DNA of 64,000 nucleotides, taken from contig NZ_CP009754.1 in the NCBI RefSeq assembly GCF_000772045.1, forward strand, positions 3,658,001 through 3,722,000. The letters run 5' to 3'. This DNA comes from Streptomyces sp. CCM_MD2014. Its GTDB lineage: Bacteria > Actinomycetota > Actinomycetes > Streptomycetales > Streptomycetaceae. Shown in pieces: positions 33,018 to 41,781 of this stretch. The notes below the pieces were generated by a model. The model did not search any database and was not told the DNA's origin. It saw nothing but the letters and a program-made list of their open reading frames with translations. The first letter of the stretch is position 1, and every line of letters begins with the position of its first letter. Made by a program: the position numbers and the translations under genes.

Positions 33018-33272
33018 ATGAGCACTGGAACGACGGCCGTACTCGCCGTCGGTGCGGACGTCACCCGTGAACTCGACACGGTGCTGGGCTGGATGGCCTG
33101 GCTGGTCACCTGTGCCGGCGTCGCGGGGCTGATCATCGTCGGGACCCGCATGGCGCTCGCCGTGAAGACGGGCGACGTGGAGGAGCACCTGCGGGAGTTC
33201 CTGACGGTGATGGGCGCCTGCGTCATCGGCGCCTCCGCGGGGCCGCTGGTGTCGTTCCTCCTGAACGGATGA
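33018..33272 (+). CDS. Small two-helix membrane protein, pilin-like (copy 1)
   Basis: An 84-residue protein with two membrane helices (about 24-47 and 62-80) joined by a charged loop (KTGDVEEHLREF). Size and topology match VirB2/TrbC-type pilins, although no processed signal peptide is obvious. It shares a pattern with the next gene: xDTVLGxxAWxxTxAGVAGxxIxG. GAGGAG lies upstream of the ATG. A second gene of the same family follows after a 297-base gap. Confidence 0.8.
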   Translation: MSTGTTAVLAVGADVTRELDTVLGWMAWLVTCAGVAGLIIVGTRMALAVKTGDVEEHLREFLTVMGACVIGASAGPLVSFLLNG

Positions 33273-33295
33273 CGGGACAACGGGCCGCACGACGG

Positions 33296-33348
33296 CACTG
33301 ACACTGACACCAGCACCAGCACCAGCACCAGCACCAGCACCAGCACCA
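33296..33348. repeat. Hexanucleotide microsatellite (CACTGA then CAGCAC)
   Basis: Two CACTGA units are followed by six perfect CAGCAC units (33311-33346) in the gap between the pilin-like genes. It is not clearly coding. Variable copy number would alter spacing ahead of the second gene. Confidence 0.85.
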
Positions 33349-33569
33349 AGAACGAGTCGGCACCAGGTCGGCAGGCGGACGGGCACCTTCCCGTCTCGAA
33401 TGCCACGTACATGTCACAGCGTGGTGCTGATTCGTCACACGACATGGCGCGACGCCACGGGGATCACAAGACTCACGTCGACGCCGCCGGCCGGCACCAG
33501 TACCGGCCGAATCACAGGAAACAGCGTTCATCTGATCGGCCGTCAGGCCGACCGCATCGGGGAGAGACC

Positions 33570-33869
33570 ATGTTGGACACGCTCGTCACCAAGGCACACC
33601 GGACCATAGTCCTGGCGGACGGTGACGTACCGAACCCCACCCGCGACGCTCCGGGCGCGCTCACCGGCAAGGTCGACACCGTGCTCGGCATCCTGGCCTG
33701 GGCCGGTACCGCGGCCGGCGTCGCCGGCGTGCTGATCACCGGCGCCATGATGGCCATCTCCATGCGCCGCGGCGAGGGTTCCGAGCACATGGGCCGCCTC
33801 GGCATGGTGCTGGGCGGCTGTGTCCTGGTGGCCACCGCCGGCCCCGTCGTCACCTTCGTCTTCGGCTGA
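33570..33869 (+). CDS. Small two-helix membrane protein, pilin-like (copy 2)
   Basis: A 99-residue protein with a soluble N-terminus of about 35 residues and two helices (about 40-62 and 78-98). The segment VDTVLGILAWAGTAAGVAG aligns with LDTVLGWMAWLVTCAGVAG of copy 1, and both end with an AGPxVxF motif. GGGGAGAG precedes the ATG. It probably arose by duplication. Pilin or small channel subunit role is inferred from the type IV-like context. Confidence 0.8.
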   Translation: MLDTLVTKAHRTIVLADGDVPNPTRDAPGALTGKVDTVLGILAWAGTAAGVAGVLITGAMMAISMRRGEGSEHMGRLGMVLGGCVLVATAGPVVTFVFG

Positions 33870-33903
33870 CGCGCCCCGCGTCCCAACAGAGAGAAGTACC
33901 GAC

Positions 33904-34668
33904 ATGGTGAACCCCGGTCGATCCCGAGGGGGCAGCGGGGAGTGGGAGAAACCCTTCTGGCAGCAGCGGGGCTGGATCCTGTCGGCCGGGTTCCTGGCGA
34001 CGCTGCTGGTCATCGGCCTGATCGCGCTGATGAGCAGCGGCGGCACGTCGGACCGCGCCGACGGCGGTCCGACGCCGCCGCCGGCCACACCCACGCCGAG
34101 CGGCAGCGGGAAGCCGGATGCCCGGCCCGCGGGCTGCCGCACCGACGACAGCGACCAGACCAGGCCGACGGCCGTTCCCGAGGACTTCGAGTGGAAGGCC
34201 AACGGAACGGGCCTCGTGCCGGTCTCCGAGACCGCCGGTCCGCGCACCTACGACGGCCCGGTCTGGTCCTGCTACGCGCACACCCCGACGGGTGCGGTGC
34301 TCGCCGCCCAGGCCATCACGGACCACTTCAGCTATCCGGGCTGGCGTGAGGTGATGGAACGGCAGGTCGTCCCCGGCCCGGGCCGCGACGCGCTGGTCTC
34401 CAGCCGCTCGCAGGAAGAGGACAAGCCCACCTCGGGCAAGGCCGACGCCGGTGGTTACGCGGGCTTCTCGATCCTGGCGTACGACAAGGAAGAGGCGACA
34501 GTGATGCTCCTGCTCCGCGGACCCAACGCGGGTGTGTACGGCACGGCCTCTGTCACCGTGCGGTGGCACGAGGGCGACTGGAAGATCGTGCCCGGTGCCG
34601 ACGGTTCGGTGTACTCCGGCATGGCGCAGGTGAGTGGCACCCAGGGCTTCGTCACCTGGGAGGCCTGA
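33904..34668 (+). CDS. Membrane-anchored VirB8-like protein
   Basis: A 254-residue bitopic protein. A short cytoplasmic N-terminus (WEKPFWQQRGW) precedes a single membrane helix (about 28-48), a Pro/Ser/Thr-rich spacer and an extracytoplasmic domain (about 85-254). The latter has alternating strands and a central helix (HFSYPGWREVMERQV), compatible with an NTF2-like/VirB8 fold. Two cysteines (GCRTDD and WSCYAH) could pair. One base separates its TGA from the next ATG, so coupling is likely. Assignment rests on topology and gene order. Confidence 0.75.
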   Translation: MVNPGRSRGGSGEWEKPFWQQRGWILSAGFLATLLVIGLIALMSSGGTSDRADGGPTPPPATPTPSGSGKPDARPAGCRTDDSDQTRPTAVPEDFEWKANGTGLVPVSETAGPRTYDGPVWSCYAHTPTGAVLAAQAITDHFSYPGWREVMERQVVPGPGRDALVSSRSQEEDKPTSGKADAGGYAGFSILAYDKEEATVMLLLRGPNAGVYGTASVTVRWHEGDWKIVPGADGSVYSGMAQVSGTQGFVTWEA

Positions 34669-34669
34669 C

Positions 34670-35890
34670 ATGGCCTGTACCTGGAAGGTCTACGACTGTG
34701 TGGGCGAGGGCCTGGAGTGGGGCCTCGGCGAGATCGGCGAGGGCGTCACCAGCGGAGCCGTCGAGGTGTTCGCCAAGGCCATCGGCGAGGCCGCGTCCGA
34801 AGTGCTCAAGTCGCTCAACGGCGTGTGGCTGGGCATCAAGGCCGGCGAGACCGGCGGCCCCATCAACACCATTCAGGGCGAGCTCAACTGGCTGGTCGGC
34901 TACGTGGCCGTGGCCTCGCTGCTGATGGCGGCGATACGGATGGCCCTGGACCGCCGGGGCCAGTCCATGAAGGTGGCCTTCATGGGCATGTGGAAGGTAC
35001 TCCTCGCCGGGGCCATCGCGGTCCCGGCGGCCGGGGCGCTGATGCGGGCCTCGGACGCCTATGCCGAGGAGGTCTACGCCAAGTCCGACCTGGGCGGCCA
35101 GGCCTCCGAGCTGCTCGGCGTGATGACCCTGGGCCAGCCCGGTCTCGTGCTGGTCTTCGGTCTGCTGGTGATGTTGTCGGCGTTCGTCCAGATCGTGCTC
35201 ATGTACATCCGCATCGGCGTCATGATCATGCTGATCGGCACCCTTCCGCTGGCCGCGTCCGCCTCCATGACCGGATGGGGTGAGGGCTGGTGGAAGAAGC
35301 ACGTCGGCTGGCTGGCCGCCTGGCTGCTCTACAAACCCGCCGCCGCGCTCATCATCTTCTCGGCGACGGCGATGACCGAGGACGCCAGGGGCACCAAGGA
35401 CCTCACCCGGACCATCGCCGGCATGGGCATGCTGATCCTGGCGGTCTTCGCCCTGCCCGCGCTGCTCAAGCTCATCGTCCCGGCCACCGCGGCACTCGGC
35501 GGCACCTCCGGCGGCACGGTCACCCTCAACGCCGTCAACAACCTCGCCAGCGGCGCCGTGAGCATCGCGGGCGGATCCGCCGGCGGGGGCGGCGGGGGCG
35601 GGGGTGGCGGCGGAGGCTCGTCCGCGGCCCCGCAGGGCTCCCCGTCCGCCGGGGCCGGAGCGGGCGGTGGCGGAGCCGGAGCAGGCGGCGGCGCCGGAGC
35701 CGGGGGCGCGGGGGGCGCCGCGGGAGGTGCGGGAGGCGCCGCGGGAGGTGCGGCTGCCGGAGCGGCCACCGGCGGAGTGGCACTGGCCGCACAGGCCGCC
35801 GCGGTCGTCGTGCAGACCCAGGTCGCCGCAGCCTCGGAGGTCGCCAACTCCCTGGACGACAACGACGGGATGAAGGGCCACAACCAGTAG
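34670..35890 (+). CDS. VirB6/TrbL-like polytopic channel protein
   Basis: A 406-residue membrane protein with seven or so helices between residues 70 and 285, including VGYVAVASLLMAAIRMAL, LVMLSAFVQIVLMYIRIG and GWLAAWLLYKPAAALIIF. The core resembles TrbL/VirB6 proteins that line the inner-membrane channel. The last 110 residues are extremely glycine-rich: a run of 12 glycines, then Gly/Ala repeats, then a helical end. The ATG at 34670 lies one base after the preceding stop. The glycine-rich tail is probably cytoplasmic and disordered. Confidence 0.85.
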   Translation: MACTWKVYDCVGEGLEWGLGEIGEGVTSGAVEVFAKAIGEAASEVLKSLNGVWLGIKAGETGGPINTIQGELNWLVGYVAVASLLMAAIRMALDRRGQSMKVAFMGMWKVLLAGAIAVPAAGALMRASDAYAEEVYAKSDLGGQASELLGVMTLGQPGLVLVFGLLVMLSAFVQIVLMYIRIGVMIMLIGTLPLAASASMTGWGEGWWKKHVGWLAAWLLYKPAAALIIFSATAMTEDARGTKDLTRTIAGMGMLILAVFALPALLKLIVPATAALGGTSGGTVTLNAVNNLASGAVSIAGGSAGGGGGGGGGGGGSSAAPQGSPSAGAGAGGGGAGAGGGAGAGGAGGAAGGAGGAAGGAAAGAATGGVALAAQAAAVVVQTQVAAASEVANSLDDNDGMKGHNQ

Positions 35891-36046
35891 CCGGCCGGGG
35901 CGCGGGGACGGGGCCGGGGCCGGGACGCCCTCCCGGCCCGGCTCCCGCCCCGCCTCCCGGCCCGTGTCCCACCGCCGCGTTCCAACGCCGCGTCCCACCC
36001 GCCCGACCACGCCGCTCACCAAGCAGAAGCCGGAAGAAGGAAAACC
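35891..36046. other. GC-rich palindromic spacer within the channel operon
   Basis: The first 80 bases consist of repeated CCGGCCC/GGGCCGG-like blocks able to form strong secondary structure, possibly an internal attenuator. No gene is seen. Confidence 0.4.
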
Positions 36047-37540
36047 ATGTCCACCGACGCCATGACGCGTCCCACCTACGGGAACTGGCGGCGGCCGCGC
36101 CGCCCCGGTCTTGGCCCGCTGGGCCTGCTCGGCACCGTCGTCGCCTTCGGCGGGCTCCTGCTGGCGCTGCTGGCCTCGCTGGTCTCCCTGATGCTCGCCG
36201 TCGCCGTGCTCGTCCCGGTCGGGATCTTCCTGGCCCCGCTGGCGCTGCGCACCGCCGACGGCCGCAACGTCTACCAGGTCCTCGCCGTCCGCATCGGCTG
36301 GATGAGGCGCAAGGCCAACGGCTCGACCACCTACGTCTCCGGCCCGCTCTCGCGGCGTCCCGGCGGACGCTTCCAGCCCCCCGGCCTCCTCGCCCGCACC
36401 AAGATGCACGAGGGCCGGGACGCCTACGACCGTCCGTTCGCCGTGCTCCACCACCCGGGCCGCAACCTCTACACGCTCGTCATCGGCTGCGATCCGGACG
36501 GCGGCTCGCTCGTCGACCCCGAGCAGGTCGACATCTGGGTGGCGTCCTGGGGCGACTGGCTGGCCCGGCTCTCCCACGAGCCCGGTCTGCGCGGCGCCCA
36601 GGTCGTGGTCGAGACCGCCCCGGACACCGGCACCCGGCTCGCGGCCGAGGTCCTGCCGCGCATCACGCCCGACGCCCCGGCCGCGGCCCGTGCCGTCATG
36701 GAGGAGGTCGTCGAGCGCTATCCCGCCGCCTCGTCGGAGATGCACACGTACGTCGCCCTCACCTACGGTCCGACCACCGGGCCCAAGCGCAGCACCGACG
36801 ACGTCGTCACCGACCTGTCCATGCGGCTGCCGGGCCTGCTGTCCGGCCTGATCGCCGCCGGTGGCGGCTCCGCCTACCCGCTGTCGGCGGAACGCCTCGC
36901 CGAGATCGTGCGCGTCGCCTACGACCCCGCGGTCGCCCCCGACGTCCTCAGCACCCGCGCCGAACACACCTCGACCGGCATCGAGTGGGACGACGCGGGG
37001 CCGGCCGCCGCCGTCGAGACCGTGAACGCCTACAAGCACGACTCCGGCGTCTCCCGCACCTGGATGCTGACGCTCGCGCCGCGCGGCACCGTCCGCTCCA
37101 GCGTGCTGCGCGGCCTGCTGGAACCCGCGGCGGGCACCCGCCGCAAGCGGATCTCGCTGATCTACCGGCCGATCGACCCGGCGACCTCCGCCCGCATCGT
37201 CGAGTCCGACCGCCGCTCCGCCCACTTCATGGCCGGCTCGCGCGGCGGGCTGGTACAGGCCCGCGCCAGCTCCGAGGTGCGGGCGGCCGAGCAGACGGCG
37301 GCCGAGGAGGCGTCCGGTGCCGGACTGGTGGAGTTCTCGCTGATGGCCACGGTCACCGTCGACTCCGAGCAGGACCTGGAGGACGCGGCGGTCACCATGC
37401 GCAACCTCCAGGCGTCCTCCCGCATCGTGCTGCGTCCCGCCGACCGGATGCAGGCCTCGGCGTTCACCTGCACGCTGCCCGTCGGGCTGCTGCCGTGGGA
37501 GCACACCCTCGTTCCGTACCAGATCCGGGAGGCCCTGTGA
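36047..37540 (+). CDS. SCO6880-family membrane protein of the type IV-like system
   Basis: A 497-residue protein. Two close membrane helices near residues 25-70 (PrgI/VirB3-like) are followed by a soluble part of about 400 residues. That part resembles the N-terminal half of VirB4/TraC ATPases (VVVETAPDTGTRLAAEVLP, HTYVALTYGP and GLVEFSLMATVTVDS), without a P-loop. The next gene supplies the ATPase half, so the pair looks like a split VirB3-VirB4. The stop overlaps the next start by four bases. SCO6880-family naming is from memory of conserved Streptomyces proteins. Confidence 0.85.
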   Translation: MSTDAMTRPTYGNWRRPRRPGLGPLGLLGTVVAFGGLLLALLASLVSLMLAVAVLVPVGIFLAPLALRTADGRNVYQVLAVRIGWMRRKANGSTTYVSGPLSRRPGGRFQPPGLLARTKMHEGRDAYDRPFAVLHHPGRNLYTLVIGCDPDGGSLVDPEQVDIWVASWGDWLARLSHEPGLRGAQVVVETAPDTGTRLAAEVLPRITPDAPAAARAVMEEVVERYPAASSEMHTYVALTYGPTTGPKRSTDDVVTDLSMRLPGLLSGLIAAGGGSAYPLSAERLAEIVRVAYDPAVAPDVLSTRAEHTSTGIEWDDAGPAAAVETVNAYKHDSGVSRTWMLTLAPRGTVRSSVLRGLLEPAAGTRRKRISLIYRPIDPATSARIVESDRRSAHFMAGSRGGLVQARASSEVRAAEQTAAEEASGAGLVEFSLMATVTVDSEQDLEDAAVTMRNLQASSRIVLRPADRMQASAFTCTLPVGLLPWEHTLVPYQIREAL

Positions 37541-39033
37541 GCAAGCAGAAGCAACCGCCCCGCGCGCCCACCGTGCCCGCGCGCGGCTGGCCCGGCCCCG
37601 GCGGCGGCCAGGTCGCCCATGTGGACCCGCCCGCGATGTGGCGGGCGACCACCGTGCAGGCCTGCGGTCTGTGGCCGTTCGCGGCCGGGTCGGGCGCCCC
37701 CATGACCGGCGTGCCGCTCGGCCAGCACCTGCAGACCGGTGCGACGGTCTGCGGCGACCCCATCTCCTGGTTCACCCGGGCCCGTTACATCTCCAACCCC
37801 TCCCTGTTCATGCTGGGCATGCCGGGCCTGGGCAAGTCGACGCTGATCAACCGGATGCTGATCGGCCTCACGGCGACCGGCGTCACCCCGCTGGTGCTCG
37901 GCGACCTCAAGCCCGACTACGCGGACACCGTGCGCGCCCTCGGCGGCCAGGTCATCTCCATCGGGCGCGGCGTCGGCGGCATCAACGTCCTCGACCCCGG
38001 CGCCATGGGCGAGGCGGCGGTGCGGCTCGGCGGCGAACGCGGCCGGGTCCTGGCCGCCGAGGCCCACGGCCGGGTGCTCAACATGGTCGCCGCGCTCATC
38101 ACCATCGTCCGCGGCCGGCCCATGGACGACCACGAGCAGTCGGTGCTCTCCGCCTGCCTGCACCACCTCGTGGACCGCACCGAGCGCGGCCGCGCCCCGC
38201 TCCTGCCCGACCTGCTGCGGGTCCTGGACGAGGGCCCCGACCGGGTGCGCGCCGTCACGCTCGACCGGGGCGACATCGGCCGCTACCAGGAGGCCGTCGA
38301 CCCGCTGCACCGCTCGCTGCTCGGCATCCTGGACGGTCCGCTCGGCGACACCTTCGCCACCGAGACCTCGACGCGGATCGACCCCGCGTCACCGGCCGTC
38401 TGCGTGGACATCTCCCGCATCGGCGAGGCCGACACCCAGCTCACCGCGGCGGCGATGCTCGCCGCCTGGTCCGACGGGCTCGGCACGGTGGCCGCCGCGC
38501 ACGCGCTCGCGGACGCCGGACTCGCCCCGCAGCGCTGGTTCTTCACGGTCCTGGACGAGCTGTGGCGACCGCTGCGCGCCGCCTCCGGCATCGTCGAGCG
38601 GATCGACGCCCTGACCCGTCTCAACCGCTCCCTCGGACTCGGCGACGCCAAGATCACCCACACCCTCAAGGACGCCGAGGCGCTGGGCAGCGAGGCCGAC
38701 CGGGCCAAGGCGCGGGGCTTCGTGGAGAGGGCCGGCATGGTCGTGTGCGCGGGGCTGCCGCGCACGGAGATGCGGGAGCTGGGCGAGATCGTCGGCATGT
38801 CGGAACGCGAGATCGAACTGGTCTCCTCCTGGTCGTCCCCGCCGGGCTGGGCGGGCACCGGCATCAACGAGGAGCCGCCGGGCCGGGGCCGCTTCCTGAT
38901 CAAGGTCGGCGGACGCCCCGGCATCCCCATCAAGGTGTCGATCACCGACACCGAGCGCGCCCTGCACGACACCAACACCCGCTGGACCGGCAACGAGCTG
39001 AACCTCGCCAAGCAAGGGGAGGGAGCGAGATGA
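37537..39033 (+). CDS. VirB4-like AAA+ ATPase
   Basis: A 498-residue soluble ATPase. The Walker A GMPGLGKSTLINRML lies near residue 95 and the Walker B-like FFTVLDELWRPL near residue 335, followed by a sensor region (RLNRSLGLGDAKITHTLKD). It resembles the C-terminal half of VirB4 proteins that power type IV secretion. The GTG start overlaps the preceding TGA by four bases, and the stop overlaps the coupling-protein ATG. Residues 1-90 have no strong motif but include FTRARYISNPSLFMLG. Confidence 0.88.
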   Translation: MSKQKQPPRAPTVPARGWPGPGGGQVAHVDPPAMWRATTVQACGLWPFAAGSGAPMTGVPLGQHLQTGATVCGDPISWFTRARYISNPSLFMLGMPGLGKSTLINRMLIGLTATGVTPLVLGDLKPDYADTVRALGGQVISIGRGVGGINVLDPGAMGEAAVRLGGERGRVLAAEAHGRVLNMVAALITIVRGRPMDDHEQSVLSACLHHLVDRTERGRAPLLPDLLRVLDEGPDRVRAVTLDRGDIGRYQEAVDPLHRSLLGILDGPLGDTFATETSTRIDPASPAVCVDISRIGEADTQLTAAAMLAAWSDGLGTVAAAHALADAGLAPQRWFFTVLDELWRPLRAASGIVERIDALTRLNRSLGLGDAKITHTLKDAEALGSEADRAKARGFVERAGMVVCAGLPRTEMRELGEIVGMSEREIELVSSWSSPPGWAGTGINEEPPGRGRFLIKVGGRPGIPIKVSITDTERALHDTNTRWTGNELNLAKQGEGAR

Positions 39034-40787
39034 GCACGCGCCCCACGCGCAAGGGCCACGGCACCGGGGACGACCTGCTGGCGTGGATCATCCCGGCCGT
39101 GGCCGTCCTCGTCGGCGGCGTCTTCGCCGGCGCCTGGCTGGGCGGCACGCTCGGCGCGGCGCTGGCCGGCGGCGGCTGGCACCCGCCGCCGTTCACCCTG
39201 TCCAGCCTGGCCACCCTGGTCCAGGACGGCCCGGGGGCACTGTGGCCCGACGCGTCGAGCGGTGCGGTGACGGCCGGCATCGCCGTGCTCTTCGGCGTGT
39301 TCCTCGCCCTCGTGGTCACCGTGGTGGTCCTGGTGCGCGGCCGCGGCCGGCGCCCCGACGGTCTCGCCGGCCGCAGGGAACTGGCCGCACTGCTGCCCAA
39401 GGGCGCCGGGGCCCGGGCCAGGGAACTGCGCCCGTCCCTGTCCAAGGCCGCCAGGCTGGAACCCGACGAGACCGGCAACCTGCTGGGCGACCTGGAGCCG
39501 AACGGCCCCGAACTGCGGTCCAGTTTCGAGGACGTCGAACTGGACCTGATGGCCCCGCGTGCGGGCAAGTCCACCGGCATCGCCGTCCCCCGCGTCCTGC
39601 GCGCCCAGGGCAGCGTCCTGCTGACCTCCAACAAGTCCGACGTCTACAGCGTCACCCGGGCCGAACGCGAACGCACCGGCCGGGTCTGGGTGTTCGATCC
39701 GCAGGGCATCGCGCACACCCACCGCGGCATGTGGTGGGACATGCTGGCCGACGCCGCCACCATCGAGGGCGCCCGGCGCCTGGCCGGCCACTTCGTCGGC
39801 GCGGTCAACGACGACGCCTCCAAGCGCGACTTCTGGATCTCGGCGGCGCAGAACACGCTCACCGCGCTCTTCCACGCCGCCAACCGCGGCGGGCGCGGGG
39901 TGACCGACGTCCTGTCCTGGCTGGCCGACCCGGCCGACCGCACCCCCGTCGACCTGCTGCGCGACGCCGCCATGCCGGCCCTCGCCGACCAGTTGCAGGG
40001 CACCGTGCAGGGCGCCGTCGAGACCCGGGACGGCATCTACGAGACGGCCCGCCAGTGCGTGGCCTGCCTCCTCGACCCGGCCATCGCCGCCTGGGTGACG
40101 CCGGACGCGGCGGTGCCGCAGTTCCGTCCGGAGCAGCACGCGCTGTCCCGCGACACGCTGTACCTGCTCTCGAAGGACGGCGGCGGCTCGGCGGCGGGCG
40201 TCATCGCGGCGGCGGCGGACTCGGTGCTGCGCGCGGGTGTGGTCGCCGCCGAGCGGCTGGGCGGCCGCCTCGACCCGCCGATGACGGCCGTGCTGGACGA
40301 GGCCGCCAACGTCTGCCGCATCTCCGACCTGCCCGACCTCTACTCCCACCTCGGCTCGCGCGGCATCAACATCGTCACGCTGCTGCAGAGTTACCGGCAG
40401 GGCGTACGGGTCTGGGGCGAGGCCGGGATGGACGCGCTGTGGGGCGCCGCCACCATCAAACTGCTGGGCGCCGGACTGGACGACGCCGACTTCGTCGAGA
40501 AGGTCTCCCGGCTGGTCGGCGAACACGACGTGTCGACGGTCAGCGTCTCCCGCAGCAGGGACGGCCGGTCGCGCTCCACCTCCTACCGCCTGGAGCGCAT
40601 CATGCCCGCCGACCGCATCCGCGCCCTGCCCAAGGGCACCGCGCTGCTGCTGGCCACCGGTGTCCGGCCGGCCCTGGTCCGGCTCCGCCCCTGGTACGCC
40701 GAGCCCGGTGCCGACCGCATCCAGGCCGCCGCCCAGGCCGAAGTGAAGGCCATCACCGCCCGAGCCGCAGAAAAGGCGTTCCCGTGA
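39030..40787 (+). CDS. VirD4/TraG-like coupling ATPase
   Basis: A 585-residue protein with two N-terminal membrane helices (about 15-40 and 80-105), the usual layout of type IV coupling proteins. The P-loop is MAPRAGKSTGIAVPRVL near residue 170, preceding SVLLTSNKSDVY. A TraG/VirD4 C-terminal signature is visible in PPMTAVLDEAANVCRI and TLLQSYRQGVRVWGE. Such proteins deliver DNA or protein substrates to the channel. No relaxase is encoded nearby, so the substrate may be protein. The ATG overlaps the previous stop by four bases. Confidence 0.9.
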   Translation: MSTRPTRKGHGTGDDLLAWIIPAVAVLVGGVFAGAWLGGTLGAALAGGGWHPPPFTLSSLATLVQDGPGALWPDASSGAVTAGIAVLFGVFLALVVTVVVLVRGRGRRPDGLAGRRELAALLPKGAGARARELRPSLSKAARLEPDETGNLLGDLEPNGPELRSSFEDVELDLMAPRAGKSTGIAVPRVLRAQGSVLLTSNKSDVYSVTRAERERTGRVWVFDPQGIAHTHRGMWWDMLADAATIEGARRLAGHFVGAVNDDASKRDFWISAAQNTLTALFHAANRGGRGVTDVLSWLADPADRTPVDLLRDAAMPALADQLQGTVQGAVETRDGIYETARQCVACLLDPAIAAWVTPDAAVPQFRPEQHALSRDTLYLLSKDGGGSAAGVIAAAADSVLRAGVVAAERLGGRLDPPMTAVLDEAANVCRISDLPDLYSHLGSRGINIVTLLQSYRQGVRVWGEAGMDALWGAATIKLLGAGLDDADFVEKVSRLVGEHDVSTVSVSRSRDGRSRSTSYRLERIMPADRIRALPKGTALLLATGVRPALVRLRPWYAEPGADRIQAAAQAEVKAITARAAEKAFP

Positions 40788-41197
40788 CCACCATGACCCC
40801 CGCCCACGACGCGGACCCCACGCCGGAGCAGCCGCAGGCTCCGGCCTTCATCCTCTACCTCGACGGCGAGGAGTACGCCGAGGAGATGCGGAACCTGGCC
40901 CTGTGGGTCTCCGACCTGCTGCTCCCCGTCTACGGCCGGGAGGTCACCTCCGCGCAGCCCTGGTGCCCGCGCTGGTGGGAGCACCTGGAGGCCGTCGCCC
41001 GGCTGCACGCGCTGTGGCTGGCCTGGCAGGAGTACACGGACCCGGAGGCGGGCGCCTCGGGCCCGGCCGTCTGGCACCGGGACCACCTCGGCCCGGTGAT
41101 GACCGAACTCCGCGCCCCCAACGGCCCGTTCGCCGGGTGCCGGCCCGGCGGCCACCGGCCCAAAGAGGCACCGTCGGTCGAGGCGTACGACGGCTGA
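40784..41197 (+). CDS. DUF4913 family protein
   Basis: A 137-residue soluble acidic protein. The family pattern is visible: YVAEEMRNLALWVSDLL-like (here YAEEMRNLALWVSDLL), PWCPRWWEHLEAVARLHALW and WHRDHLGPVMTEL. DUF4913 proteins are frequent beside actinobacterial conjugation or secretion genes and bring no known enzymatic motif. The GTG start overlaps the coupling-protein stop by four bases. It ends the tightly coupled part of the channel operon. Confidence 0.85.
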   Translation: MTTMTPAHDADPTPEQPQAPAFILYLDGEEYAEEMRNLALWVSDLLLPVYGREVTSAQPWCPRWWEHLEAVARLHALWLAWQEYTDPEAGASGPAVWHRDHLGPVMTELRAPNGPFAGCRPGGHRPKEAPSVEAYDG

Positions 41198-41241
41198 CGC
41201 ACCCGCGGCACCCATCCGGCGAACAGACCAGGGAGGACCTC

Positions 41242-41781
41242 ATGCGCTGGACCGTCCACACCGAACGCGTCGTCCACGACACCCCGTGGGTGCGTCTGCG
41301 CGCGCTGGACGTGGAGCAGCCGGACGGCACCCGCACCGACTACCACGTGGTCAGGCTGCGCGACGTCGCCGTGACTGCGGCGGTGGACGGCGAGCGGCGG
41401 GTGCTGATGATGTGGCGCCACCGCTTCGTCACGGACACCTGGGCGTGGGAGCTGCCCATGGGGCTGGTCGAGGACGGCGAGAAGCCCGCGCGGGCGGCCG
41501 CGCGCGAGCTCGAGGAGGAGACGGGATGGCGTGCGGGGACCGTGCGCGAGCTGGTCTACGCGGAGCCCGCGGCCGGCATCACCGACGCCCGGCACTTCGT
41601 CTTCCGCACGGACGACGCCGTGCGGATCGGCGAACCGACCGAGCGCAACGAGTCGGACCGGCTGGAGTGGATCCCGCTCTCCCGGATCGGCGCCATGATC
41701 GCCCGCCGGGAGATCGTCAGCAGTGCCACGCTGGCCGGCGTCATGGCGCTGCTGCTGGACCTCAGCCCCGCGGCGGACTGA
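41242..41781 (+). CDS. NUDIX hydrolase
   Basis: A 179-residue protein with a complete Nudix box, GLVEDGEKPARAAARELEEETGW, spread across residues about 75-97 (G-x5-E-x7-RE-x2-EE-x-G). Nudix enzymes hydrolyse nucleoside diphosphates linked to other groups; ADP-ribose or an NDP-sugar is typical for this WELPMG-containing subtype, and the substrate is unproven. GGGAGGA lies upstream of the ATG at 41242. Its 3' end overlaps the convergent gene at 41762 by 20 bases. Whether it belongs to the secretion locus is unclear. Confidence 0.9.
   Translation: MRWTVHTERVVHDTPWVRLRALDVEQPDGTRTDYHVVRLRDVAVTAAVDGERRVLMMWRHRFVTDTWAWELPMGLVEDGEKPARAAARELEEETGWRAGTVRELVYAEPAAGITDARHFVFRTDDAVRIGEPTERNESDRLEWIPLSRIGAMIARREIVSSATLAGVMALLLDLSPAAD

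Noticed and set aside
33296..33348. Short coding sequence across the microsatellite
   Set aside because: Frames through it lack a start with a binding site and show no homology; the second pilin-like gene has a better start at 33570.
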